Shown here piece by piece: positions 1 through 7,030 of a DNA stretch of 20,426 nt; position 1 is the stretch's first letter, and each line of letters opens with the position of its first letter. Origin of the DNA: a virus. The position numbers were made by a program, and so were the translations under genes. A model generated the notes under the pieces. It saw only the letters and a program-made list of their open reading frames with translations, made no database searches and was not told where the DNA came from. The stretch is from positions 1 to 20,426 of IMG/VR virus record IMGVR_UViG_3300025168_000879. One strand, given 5' to 3'.

Positions 1-484
1 CGTATCCCCAGAACTCTTCAAGAGTTAAACGTATTATAATTACGCGAGAATCATTCCCGAAAGCACCATTTTCATATTCACTTGCTATTTCATAGGAAGT
101 AACGATACACGGAGGATAAGTTAACATGCTCCCCTCTATAACTAACTTACAAACGCCAGGACCTAATCTCCCGCTATTAGGGTCTCTAGGTTCAACAGAT
201 TTGCGAGCCACCTTAATAGCCTCATCAACTTTGTCGGCACTTCCGAACATAGCAGCAATATGAGGTAATGTAAATCTTATCTCAATATCAATAGAGAGTG
301 CAGTAGACCCCACCCACAAACGAAGAGGGGCTCTTCTTTTAAAGATATCCGTCTTATTGTATCCAGCCCTCTTCTTCTCTACGATTCTAGGGTTTTCATA
401 AAAATCAATATTGCCGGTACCTTCTACGTAAAGATATCCAAATCTTTCTGACCTGCGCTGTAGTGTGTTTCCTGGTAAGCTCAT
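1..484 (-). CDS. 48: Baseplate tail-tube cap, gp48-like (partial, C-terminus beyond window)
   Basis: The reading frame is open from an ATG at 484 to the window edge, giving 161 residues beginning MSLPGNTLQRRSERFGYLYV. Its ATG overlaps the stop of the tape measure gene by one base (TAATG), so translation is probably coupled. The visible part contains a basic segment, then IDIEIRFTLPHIAAMFG, and near the edge a stretch with PPCIVTSYEIASEYE followed by VIIIRLTLEEFWGY. In T4 the order is gene 29 (tape measure), 48 and 54; gp48 caps the baseplate hub and starts tail-tube polymerisation. Position directly after the tape measure and the general pattern of the segment fit gp48. The name is an inference from synteny and remembered family pattern, not from an alignment. 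gp54, the other tube-junction protein, is the alternative. Confidence 0.6.
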   Translation of the reverse strand, partial: MSLPGNTLQRRSERFGYLYVEGTGNIDFYENPRIVEKKRAGYNKTDIFKRRAPLRLWVGSTALSIDIEIRFTLPHIAAMFGSADKVDEAIKVARKSVEPRDPNSGRLGPGVCKLVIEGSMLTYPPCIVTSYEIASEYENGAFGNDSRVIIIRLTLEEFWGY

Positions 485-2343
485 TATAGTGTAGTATCCT
501 CGGCTATTTTTATTCCGCCATGTTCAGAAATCCAAGTCCATAGTTTTTCCATGAACGCGTCTTTTGATGAGAAAGTAACCTTGGAGGCAGCCTCTGCAAA
601 CCCATTCTTAACGGCATTTTCCATCATGGTACTAGATTGCTCTAATCGAGCCCTCGCACTAACTTCATCGTGGGTCATTCTGGCAGATTGGAATTTGCCA
701 ATGCGTTTCGAAATACTAGGCATATCTCTGTAGTTGCCGGCCAGGGCATTATTTCTTTCAGCGACTCTGGCTTCGGATTCGGCATTGAAGGCCCTCTGAG
801 CACCACCAATCGTTTGAGTTCCAAAGAGCTTACCCCAGACATCTCCCGCGAACTTGAACCCAGGTATCATTGCGACTATAGAAAGCATCCCTTTCATTAA
901 CTCCGCAAATAATGTATCAAAACCATTTACTAGAAAAGTAAAAGCGTAATTCATATTATTTATAGCTTGGTCTAAAACAAATCCGAGGGTAGCACTAAGA
1001 ACCTTACCCATATTTATCCAAGCGTCACTTAGTATCCTAGGAAGTGCTTCTTTCACTACATCCCATGTATTGACAATGGTGTTTATAATCGTGCCGATAC
1101 CTCCACCTGTAATAAAGTTTATAAGAGTCCGCACGGCAACTTCGGCTAATGTAAAGATGTTACCCAAGGTAGGTATTAATTTAGACCACCATTCTGTTAG
1201 CTTTTGCCACCCAGACATACCCTTATCACTACTAACAAATTCTTTAAGAAATTGCATTGTATCGGTAGTTATTGCTAGTAGTTTATCGGCTGACCACGCA
1301 GCAATTTCTGTCGCGAGCTTTACTAAGTTATCACCAAGACCAGTTTGATTCTCGGTTAATTTGTCTATAGATGGTTGAAGAACACCAAAGAATGCGTTAG
1401 TAATCTTGTTCATAAAGGTGCTCAACATTGAGTTCAAGTCCTGACTTGCAATAAGCTCTGCCGTAGCTCTTTTAAGGTCCACTTGCAATTTCGCCAGACT
1501 AGGCAGGTCTCTGTTCATTTTGTCCATAATTGCAAATGATTCCTTGCCAACTCCAAATCTCTCACCCAATTCCGCACGCCTCGTACTAGCCATCCTACCA
1601 GTACCGAACAGTCCAGACTTTTGCAACGCAATAGGTATTTCTCGTATAAACGCCATCATCTCTTCAGAGTTCATCATAGAAATGTCTGCTGGTAAGCCTA
1701 TCTGAGTCCGCAAACCCATTCCCTTAATACCCGCATCCAAAAATGGATTAACGGCGTCTATGACCCCTTGCAACGACTCTCCGCCGCCACCCATAGCCGC
1801 GGCCATGGTGGATACAACTTGTTGGAAGCTATTTGCGAATTCTGGACCGTACACACCTGCGTGTTGAGCCATAACCTTTGAGTTTGATTCAAGAATGCCA
1901 GCTAGTATCTCAGGGTTGGCCTGAGATATATCTCGTAAATTCATAAGCATAGTAAGACTTTTAGTTTGCTGTTCCAAACTCAACCCCATCGTATTATTTT
2001 GAGTCTTAGCAAGCCTTAAAAAAGGTGCATCGTCTAACCCTAAAGCACTCATCTTACCTAAGACTTTCATGAATTCCTTGGTATTCTGGCCTAGCCCTCT
2101 CATCACAAAGTTACCAAAGTTGTTTAAAACCTTATCAAACCTTCCTGGGAGGTCGGTTACTTTTTCAAGAACCGAATACATCTTACCCTGTTGGAAAGAC
2201 CCAGTCTTCATCATCGCGCCTTTTAACCCTTCACTAGTGCTAATAGCTTGTGCTAAGGCACTTTGAACAGTACGGAGGATACCGTTACTTCGGTCCACAC
2301 TTGATTTTAAATCCTCTATTGCTTCTGATATATCTCTAGCCAT
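484..2343 (-). CDS. 29: Tail tape measure / baseplate hub protein, gp29-like
   Basis: The 619-aa product is close to the size of T4 gp29 (about 590 aa), which sets tail length and sits inside the tube. The start is well supported: TAAGGA lies seven bases upstream of the ATG at 2343. The N-terminal 100 residues look helical and heptad-like. The middle is Met/Gly rich (AAAMGGGGES). Residues roughly 385 to 520 hold several long hydrophobic helices with Gly-rich turns (INFITGGGIGTIINTIVN, LSIVAMIPGFKFAGDVW), typical of tape measure proteins that later contact the host membrane. It is followed by the gp48-like gene with a one-base overlap and preceded after 18 bases by the 150-aa gene. The tape measure role is likely from size, composition and order; direct homology to gp29 is less sure. 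Confidence 0.7.
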   Translation of the reverse strand: MARDISEAIEDLKSSVDRSNGILRTVQSALAQAISTSEGLKGAMMKTGSFQQGKMYSVLEKVTDLPGRFDKVLNNFGNFVMRGLGQNTKEFMKVLGKMSALGLDDAPFLRLAKTQNNTMGLSLEQQTKSLTMLMNLRDISQANPEILAGILESNSKVMAQHAGVYGPEFANSFQQVVSTMAAAMGGGGESLQGVIDAVNPFLDAGIKGMGLRTQIGLPADISMMNSEEMMAFIREIPIALQKSGLFGTGRMASTRRAELGERFGVGKESFAIMDKMNRDLPSLAKLQVDLKRATAELIASQDLNSMLSTFMNKITNAFFGVLQPSIDKLTENQTGLGDNLVKLATEIAAWSADKLLAITTDTMQFLKEFVSSDKGMSGWQKLTEWWSKLIPTLGNIFTLAEVAVRTLINFITGGGIGTIINTIVNTWDVVKEALPRILSDAWINMGKVLSATLGFVLDQAINNMNYAFTFLVNGFDTLFAELMKGMLSIVAMIPGFKFAGDVWGKLFGTQTIGGAQRAFNAESEARVAERNNALAGNYRDMPSISKRIGKFQSARMTHDEVSARARLEQSSTMMENAVKNGFAEAASKVTFSSKDAFMEKLWTWISEHGGIKIAEDTTL

Positions 2344-2361
2344 TATTTAATCCTTAGAGGG

Positions 2362-2814
2362 CTACAACATGTTGGTCATGTTGGAGTCTCCCCCTACTAG
2401 GTATTTAGTAGGGGAAACGACAGAAAGGTCTCTTAGCTTTCGAACGTCATATTGTCGAATAAATTCTTTAAGTACATTCTTACCTTTCTTAGTAAAAAGC
2501 CTACCAAGCAGTACAGCCGTCGGCCAGGGAATAGGACCTTTCGAAGAAAACGTCTCGATTACCTTATCTCTAACCCCTGCTCCATCGATATAGTTTAAGT
2601 TAATAGCCAACATCATTCTATGTCCCGCTTTAGTAGGGTAAAAGGCGTTGCCTGTTTTCTTACTTTGAAGGAGCATTACAAACGGATTAGAGTCCGTACC
2701 TGACTTACTCCGGTAATAAAATGTGTAAAGATTGGAGGCAAAAGACGCTACGCGATTTACCGTACCTATCCTGTACTTTGCATTTTCTAAATTTACATCA
2801 ATATCCGGTTTCAC
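2362..2814 (-). CDS. Probable baseplate/tail protein, 150 aa (position of gp28/gp51)
   Basis: The 150-aa protein has a core reading TFYYRSKSGTDSNPFVMLLQ and then MMLAINLNYIDGAGVRDKV. This resembles a small protein common in marine T4-like phages with the general pattern YY-x-PK-x-YDxxPLV followed by GLNLHYL, which I remember as baseplate-associated or unassigned. It lies directly before the tape measure, where T4 carries gene 28, so a hub or assembly role is plausible. The start is GTG at 2814. An in-frame ATG is absent; a nearer ATG at 2822 is out of frame and stops after three codons. AGAGGGG at 2826-2832 is the likely ribosome site. Its exact T4 counterpart is unknown to me. Confidence 0.5.
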   Translation of the reverse strand: MKPDIDVNLENAKYRIGTVNRVASFASNLYTFYYRSKSGTDSNPFVMLLQSKKTGNAFYPTKAGHRMMLAINLNYIDGAGVRDKVIETFSSKGPIPWPTAVLLGRLFTKKGKNVLKEFIRQYDVRKLRDLSVVSPTKYLVGGDSNMTNML

Positions 2815-2819
2815 TTTCT

Positions 2820-2842
2820 CATGTACCCCTCTATTATATATA
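2820..2842 (-). promoter_or_regulatory. Late-type promoter box, ribosome site and 3-codon mini-ORF before the 150-aa gene
   Basis: On the minus strand TATATATAAT (2842-2833) runs straight into AGAGGGG (2832-2826). An ATG at 2822 follows after three bases and opens a mini-ORF, Met-Arg-Lys-stop, whose TGA overlaps the GTG start at 2814 as GTGA. The box resembles the T4 late promoter core TATAAATA, but its function is inferred. Confidence 0.4.
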
Positions 2843-2843
2843 G

Positions 2844-3161
2844 ATGTGGAGCGGAGAAGACAACCTAGATAACGAAATTGCTGAGTTCGTAGAACAAATC
2901 GACTATGCTTTGTCCTTTGCTTTTAAAGAAAAGTGGAAACATAGATTCTCGTCAAGTTTTATTAACATATTCCAAGAAAAAATAATGACAGCTTTAAAAC
3001 GCAAAAAGCCGTTTAAGCTATCAACTTTGGAGGCGACTTACATTACTAAATATAACTATAAAATTGAGTATGTTAGAGACTTCTTTAAGTGTATTAATAT
3101 AAGTCTTTACAAACCTTTGATAGTCGATGACAGGTATAAAAGGAGAACCTCCTCTCAGTAA
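2844..3161 (+). CDS. Hypothetical protein, 105 aa, unrecognised
   Basis: This small plus-strand gene is divergent from the 150-aa gene and convergent with the nuclease gene, whose stop is nine bases away. The product has an acidic N-terminus (MWSGEDNLDNEIAEFVEQID), then a helical Phe/Lys-rich middle and a basic C-terminus (DDRYKRRTSSQ). The alternation of hydrophobic and charged residues looks like a real folded helical protein, and no larger gene occupies this interval. No Shine-Dalgarno sequence precedes the ATG; ATTATATATAG lies immediately upstream, so the message could be nearly leaderless. I do not recognise the family and assign no function. Like the other plus-strand islands it may be an early or middle gene. 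Confidence 0.6.
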   Translation: MWSGEDNLDNEIAEFVEQIDYALSFAFKEKWKHRFSSSFINIFQEKIMTALKRKKPFKLSTLEATYITKYNYKIEYVRDFFKCINISLYKPLIVDDRYKRRTSSQ

Positions 3162-3170
3162 TCACTTAGT

Positions 3171-3989
3171 TCAAGGACTTTTTTTAGGTCTTTGATAGTG
3201 CCCTTTTTCTACAGCTCGCTTAGCTTTAATAGTTTCAATAAGCTTCTCTGCTTTTACAGGGTCAGCACCTTGAGCTGGGCAGATGTCCTTATACCCGCAC
3301 CAGTCGCAGAAGCGATTCACTACAGGATGAAAGTCGTCTTTCTTTCTCTTTCTAATGTCCCAAACTTTACCTTTTTGGTCTCTTAGGAACATGGCAACGT
3401 GGCTTGCAGGATACTTAATAGATACGAACTTATCTAGGTGAGGGTAGTAATGTGCTACGGTCACACGGTCTATAGGAACATCGTACATTTTATGTATAGC
3501 GTACGCGTACATCTGCATTTGAGCGTCATTGTACAAACTTCTTTTAGATGCGGCTCTTTTACTAGTTTTATAATCTATCACTAGCAAATCTCCAGTCTTA
3601 CCCATAACGACACGGTCAATAATACCATTCAAGTCATAACCTTCACAGGGAGACGGTACAGTAAAACGCATCTCAGTACTGACGGTTTCAGTTAAAGGTT
3701 TATTAAAAACTAAAAAGTTTCGAAGAGATACTTCGGTTAAGGACTCCTTCTCTTTTCCAAAAGTGTACTGGCTGCGGATAGACTTAGCTATAGCATCGAG
3801 CTCCTCATAGGTTTCACAGTTAACGCCATCCTCAAGAATCTTGTGAATGAACTGACCGAACTGCAGAGCGTCCGTAGAGAGGGTATCATTGAAATCTTCC
3901 TTCAAATAATCAATATATTTGAATTTGTACTTCTTTTTACACTCGTCGAAGACTTTAATTTTACTAGGAGACACTTTATTTATAAACAT
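3171..3989 (-). CDS. RecB/Cas4-family PD-(D/E)XK nuclease with probable Fe-S cluster
   Basis: The 272-aa protein shows the RecB-type nuclease motifs in order: FGQFIHKIL with His49, GIIDRV with Asp125, VIDYKTSK with Asp139 and Lys141, and DAQMQMYAYA with Gln157/Gln159. Cys17, in FDECKKKYKFKY, combines with Cys228, Cys231 and Cys237 in FCDWCGYKDICPA. This is the one-plus-three cysteine layout that holds a 4Fe-4S cluster in AddB and Cas4 nucleases. It should therefore be a DNA exonuclease or a single-strand nuclease used in recombination, replication or end processing. The substrate cannot be told from sequence. Its ATG abuts the primase ATG on the other strand with no base between them (CATATG), which suggests a link to replication although it sits among baseplate genes. 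Confidence 0.85.
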   Translation of the reverse strand: MFINKVSPSKIKVFDECKKKYKFKYIDYLKEDFNDTLSTDALQFGQFIHKILEDGVNCETYEELDAIAKSIRSQYTFGKEKESLTEVSLRNFLVFNKPLTETVSTEMRFTVPSPCEGYDLNGIIDRVVMGKTGDLLVIDYKTSKRAASKRSLYNDAQMQMYAYAIHKMYDVPIDRVTVAHYYPHLDKFVSIKYPASHVAMFLRDQKGKVWDIRKRKKDDFHPVVNRFCDWCGYKDICPAQGADPVKAEKLIETIKAKRAVEKGHYQRPKKSP

Positions 3990-4979
3990 ATGAACATTCC
4001 ATCCAATATCATTAAAGACTATTTACACGAGAAATTTGAAGATTTTTTAGTAAATAATGAAGAATTCTTAGTACCGTCAATATTTATGGACGATACTAAA
4101 TTCCACATGTCTATAAACTTAGCTACAGGCTTATGGCAAGATTTTAAATCTAAAGAGACGGGAAATTTCCCACAGCTAGTAGCTCACGTTGAAGGTATAT
4201 CATATCAGGAAGCTCATAAGTACATTGGAAGGAAGTTATTTGATTCTCCAGAAGCTTTATTCGATGTCTCTACAGTCCGCCAGACAGAAATCTATACGGG
4301 AGAATCTAAGATAGGGGAAGAGTTTTCTAACTTTAAAAAATTAAATATTGCAAGCGCTCTTCTTTCAAAGTCTCTAACGGAACGGTTATCTGCAAAAGCG
4401 GTTATTTCTAGAAAATTGGAAGGGTTCCCTTTCTACGTAGGAGTTGAGGGAAAATACTCTAACCGCCTAATTATACCTTATAAGTATAATAATGATATGA
4501 TTTACTTTCAAGCGAGGAGTTTGTCCTCTTATGGTATGAAGTATTTAAACCCGGGAAAAAGTACACATGGAGTTAAATCTAGCGAGATTCTTTTCCCTTT
4601 CAACGAATCCTTAGATTACGTAATTATTACGGAAGGTCCTATGGATGCCATAACTTTACAAGTAAACGGCTTAAACGCAACATGCGTTCAAGGTAGTATG
4701 ATGTCGTACGTACAAGCAAGAATGCTTACTAAAAAGAAAGTAATCCTTAGCTTTGATAACGATGAAGCAGGTCGAACGGGGGAAGAAAAAGCACGTAACC
4801 TTTTACTACGTCTGAACACTCCAGAAATTTATAACGTACAACCTCCCAAAGCTTACAAAGATTGGAATGCTTTCCACATAGACCTGGATAACCCCAAGGG
4901 TATGAGGGAGTACGTTAAGTCTCATATCCATCAGATGGACTTTGAGTACTTTGTATCTAAAGGTCTATCGGCAAATTAG
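3990..4979 (+). CDS. 61: DNA primase, gp61-like TOPRIM protein
   Basis: The protein is 329 aa, close to T4 gp61 (342 aa), which makes RNA primers for the replisome with the gp41 helicase. The TOPRIM core is clear: VIITEGPMDA with Glu215, and VILSFDNDEAGRTG with Asp256 and Asp258, the metal-binding residues. The preceding region (SNRLIIPYKY, IYFQARSLSS, KYLNPG) matches the usual DnaG-like RNA polymerase fold. The N-terminus aligns by pattern with a DnaG zinc-binding domain (PSIFMDDTKFHMSINLATG, then LWQDFKSKETGNFPQLVAHV) but has no cysteine there; Cys232 is the only cysteine in the protein. The ATG at 3990 is chosen over one at 3843, which would overlap the nuclease gene by 147 bases. The C-terminal 15 bases overlap the convergent structural gene. 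It could instead be a primase-related TOPRIM protein without priming activity. Confidence 0.8.
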   Translation: MNIPSNIIKDYLHEKFEDFLVNNEEFLVPSIFMDDTKFHMSINLATGLWQDFKSKETGNFPQLVAHVEGISYQEAHKYIGRKLFDSPEALFDVSTVRQTEIYTGESKIGEEFSNFKKLNIASALLSKSLTERLSAKAVISRKLEGFPFYVGVEGKYSNRLIIPYKYNNDMIYFQARSLSSYGMKYLNPGKSTHGVKSSEILFPFNESLDYVIITEGPMDAITLQVNGLNATCVQGSMMSYVQARMLTKKKVILSFDNDEAGRTGEEKARNLLLRLNTPEIYNVQPPKAYKDWNAFHIDLDNPKGMREYVKSHIHQMDFEYFVSKGLSAN

Positions 4980-5936
4980 CGCAAATTTATCGCTATAAAT
5001 GGTCTCGTCCATTAGTGTGTATTTCACTTGGATTTGATATCGACCAACAGCGGAAAACGAATAAGTATACTTCATAGTATCATCAGAAGTTATATTATCT
5101 ACATCGGTAAACGCTTGCATTGTAGTCCACTCTTCATTATTCTCATCATACTTTTTAATTTGTATTTGAGCGTCTTGAATAACAGAATCGTTAAAAATAC
5201 TCCGGATGTCCTTAGGGACTGAAGTATCGTTTAAAGAGATAGAAGTATTTATGGATAGAGTAAGGACACTATTAACATTAACATACTTCTGCAGTAACTT
5301 ATTACTTGTCGTAACAGATAGAGGTTCAGCCAACCCCATTATGGTATCATTCCATAAATCAAAAGTATTTATATAAACCTTTGGCGCAGCTCCTTCATAA
5401 TCTACGATGGTCCAAAAATCGTAGTACTTACCTACGCCTGACGCGTGAGATGTATCAGTCTGGTAATTTGAAACCAGAGGTCCGCCAACATCAGTAAGAG
5501 CGGAAGTGGATATAGCAAGAGGCTGAAGTACTACAGAAAAGTGACCCTCTTTAATTCTGTAAATCCCGCTCGCTGCGCTAACACTGCCATCATATCCTGT
5601 AACATCAAATGCTGCATTGGAGGGAAGGGTTTGACGAACTCTACCTGCTCCACTAAAATTAACCCAGCGCATGTCCACAGAAGAAGTAGTGGAAGAACTA
5701 ATAAGTCCATACTCAGAGCTAGAGGAGTTATAATCCAGATAAGCTTCAGGGTCTCCGTTGGAAGCGGTCGAAAGTCTAGTGGTCGGAGCCTCTTGGTCTC
5801 TAATGGCAACTACAGAGCACACCTGATAAGGGTCGGCGTATACTCCATTCTTAATATAGAAGAACTCCAACGCAGTTTTACCCAAAGCGGTTGGACGGTT
5901 CTTTCTAGGAACTACAGTGATGTTATTGATTTTCAT
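4965..5936 (-). CDS. Virion structural protein, beta-rich with Ig-like C-terminus
   Basis: The 323-aa product is rich in Ser, Thr, Val and Tyr with short alternating strands, as in phage tail or fibre proteins. The C-terminal part (about 260 to 323: MKYTYSFSAVGRYQIQVKYT, then SDKFALICR) has the look of an Ig-like domain of the type that decorates virions. The N-terminus, MKINNITVVPRKNRP and then LEFFYIKNGVYADPYQV, resembles an N-terminal block I remember from other myovirus structural proteins, but I cannot name the family. It follows the gp26-like gene and its -1 frame extension, so a baseplate or tail-fibre role is the best guess. No strong ribosome site precedes the ATG. Its end overlaps the primase gene by 15 bases. 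Confidence 0.6.
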   Translation of the reverse strand: MKINNITVVPRKNRPTALGKTALEFFYIKNGVYADPYQVCSVVAIRDQEAPTTRLSTASNGDPEAYLDYNSSSSEYGLISSSTTSSVDMRWVNFSGAGRVRQTLPSNAAFDVTGYDGSVSAASGIYRIKEGHFSVVLQPLAISTSALTDVGGPLVSNYQTDTSHASGVGKYYDFWTIVDYEGAAPKVYINTFDLWNDTIMGLAEPLSVTTSNKLLQKYVNVNSVLTLSINTSISLNDTSVPKDIRSIFNDSVIQDAQIQIKKYDENNEEWTTMQAFTDVDNITSDDTMKYTYSFSAVGRYQIQVKYTLMDETIYSDKFALICR

Positions 5937-5950
5937 GGCGGACAGTCTAC

Positions 5951-6157
5951 TTATCTACCCCTGTGGCCGCCATTTGTTGATTGTTCCTGTGCTTTTTTTT
6001 GAGCTTCTTGCTCAGCTACGTATAGTTGCAGATAACGGTTCCTTTGAAGGGAGGACATCTCTAAAACGGAAGCATGTGAAAATTTGCAGTGTCTTACTAG
6101 AGCAAACGATTCCTGGTCTAACACTTCGACCGAGCATCGAACCTCTAGCTCGTAAAG
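5951..6157 (-). CDS. -1 frame extension of the gp26-like gene (or separate small gene)
   Basis: Directly after the gp26-like stop the minus strand has a 68-codon open stretch in the -1 frame, ending at TAA 5953-5951. It reads through QESFALVRHCKFSHASVLEM and then a charged helix YVAEQEAQKKAQEQ. This pattern (aromatic or His, FS, hydrophobic, a Met, and a Glu/Lys/Gln-rich tail) resembles small proteins encoded beside gp26 homologues in marine T4-like phages. The frame has no ATG before the conserved part. A GTG at 6124 would give 57 aa but has no ribosome site at normal spacing. Upstream the frame is open back into the gp26-like gene past a slippery sequence at 6157-6163, so expression as a frameshift fusion of 355 aa is the favoured reading. 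It fills the 208-base gap before the next gene. Confidence 0.55.
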   Translation of the reverse strand, partial: LYELEVRCSVEVLDQESFALVRHCKFSHASVLEMSSLQRNRYLQLYVAEQEAQKKAQEQSTNGGHRGR

Positions 6158-7017
6158 AAAAAATTTGAGTTTATCCCTATAGACTGAGTGTTTTCAGCGT
6201 CACATTTGTCGCAAATCCAGTCCGTGTCTGTATTAAGCCCATAAGAAGGAGAGAAAATAACTTTCCTGAGAGCGGCCACATCACGTACCGTAGTACCTTC
6301 AAGGAACAGAGATATGATGGTTTTATCCGTAACCCCTTCTACTTCCAAAATATAATCAGGTAAAGATTCAATAACTTGCTTAATGGACTGAATGTTAGGT
6401 TCATCTACAACTCGTAAAGCGGCTACTCGAGCGGTCTTTTTAGAGTCAGGTAAAGTTACAGTAGTTTCAGACTCAATGTCTCCTTCTAAGTAATCAACTT
6501 CCATAGAAGATAATTGATAATCTAAGGTCGACTCATGAGAGCAAGAATCACACTCCACAGCATACTCGTACTTCGAACCATAGGATAGCTCTCTAATTTT
6601 ATATAAGCAGAATAGCTTATCTGGGACAGTTAAGTCTTTATAAGCAGGACCTTGAATACAATCTGAGAGGACCTGGTTTAAAGCATTTAAGGCTCTATCT
6701 CCTTGAGAGCCTGATTGTATTCTCTTCTCATCAGAAAACTTCAAGGCTCGAACTTTAACAGTATCAGAATCATAATCTGAGTACATTCTCCCAAGAGATG
6801 GAAGGTTAAACTCTATGTACGAGTCTACATTTTTAACGTTTTCAAGGAGAGACGCAACCGCATCTTTTATCTCTGATACTTGAGGCACGGTAGAGTTCGC
6901 AGGCGAAGGTGGAGCTGTAGGTGATACCTCTGCACTTCCTTCTTCAAATTCTTGAGCGAGGTCTACAATATTTTTACTTTCTTTATCTTTACCAAACATA
7001 ATGTTACAAATCGTCAT
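6145..7017 (-). CDS. 26: Baseplate hub assembly protein, gp26-like, with two CxxC pairs
   Basis: The 290-aa protein has a low-complexity N-terminus (about residues 20-50, Glu/Pro/Ser rich) and then the T4 baseplate protein pattern: YIEFNLPSLGRMY, ALKFSDEKRI and KLFCLYKIRELSYGSKY. Two cysteine pairs, C156xxC159 in VECDSCSHES and C269xxC272 in WICDKCDAEN, probably bind zinc together. T4 gp26 (208 aa) is needed for hub assembly; the extra length here is mostly N-terminal. The start could be ATG 7017 or the seventh codon ATG at 6999 (MFGKDKE); neither has a Shine-Dalgarno sequence. The divergent UvsW gene begins 12 bases away. A slippery heptamer near the end suggests that a longer -1 frameshift form is also made. 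Confidence 0.7.
   Translation of the reverse strand: MTICNIMFGKDKESKNIVDLAQEFEEGSAEVSPTAPPSPANSTVPQVSEIKDAVASLLENVKNVDSYIEFNLPSLGRMYSDYDSDTVKVRALKFSDEKRIQSGSQGDRALNALNQVLSDCIQGPAYKDLTVPDKLFCLYKIRELSYGSKYEYAVECDSCSHESTLDYQLSSMEVDYLEGDIESETTVTLPDSKKTARVAALRVVDEPNIQSIKQVIESLPDYILEVEGVTDKTIISLFLEGTTVRDVAALRKVIFSPSYGLNTDTDWICDKCDAENTQSIGINSNFFFTS
6157..6163 (-). promoter_or_regulatory. Candidate -1 programmed frameshift site (U UUU UUC)
   Basis: In the gp26-like frame the codons are AAT TTT TTC TTT ACG AGC TAG. The heptamer T TTT TTC fits the X XXY YYZ rule for simultaneous slippage, and AAAT before it extends the run. Slippage by -1 leads exactly into the 68-codon extension. Downstream, CGAGC (6152-6148) can pair with GCTCG (6135-6131), and TTCGA (6141-6137) with TCGAA (6129-6125). 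These are short stems that could stimulate pausing. Confidence 0.5.
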
Positions 7018-7030
7018 AAAGGACTATAAT
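7003..7030 (+). promoter_or_regulatory. Candidate sigma70-type promoter for the UvsW operon
   Basis: A perfect TATAAT at 7025-7030 is preceded after 16 bases by GTTACA at 7003-7008, four of six matches to TTGACA. The predicted start near 7037 would lie downstream of the ATG at 7029 and favour the ATG at 7053. A second AT box, TATATAATAG (7035-7044), follows. Confidence 0.35.

Noticed and set aside
3162-3184. Possible terminator (T7 run) between the convergent 105-aa and nuclease genes
   Set aside because: The only inverted repeat, AGTTC with GGACT, has a two-base loop and a G-T pair; the T run encodes lysines of the nuclease on the other strand.
3843-3989. N-terminal extension of the primase by 49 residues
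   Set aside because: It would overlap the nuclease gene antisense. The sequence before MNIPSN is the reverse of the conserved nuclease N-terminus and does not look like primase.
6125-6152. H-type pseudoknot downstream of the slippery site
   Set aside because: The two five-base stems interleave correctly, but the loop crossing stem 1 is a single base, too short for a stable pseudoknot; kept only as alternative stems.
5541-6168. Plus-strand frames of 153 and 83 aa over the gap between the structural gene and the gp26-like gene
   Set aside because: They are antisense to a coding region, with unconvincing protein sequence, while the minus-strand -1 frame gives a coherent product.
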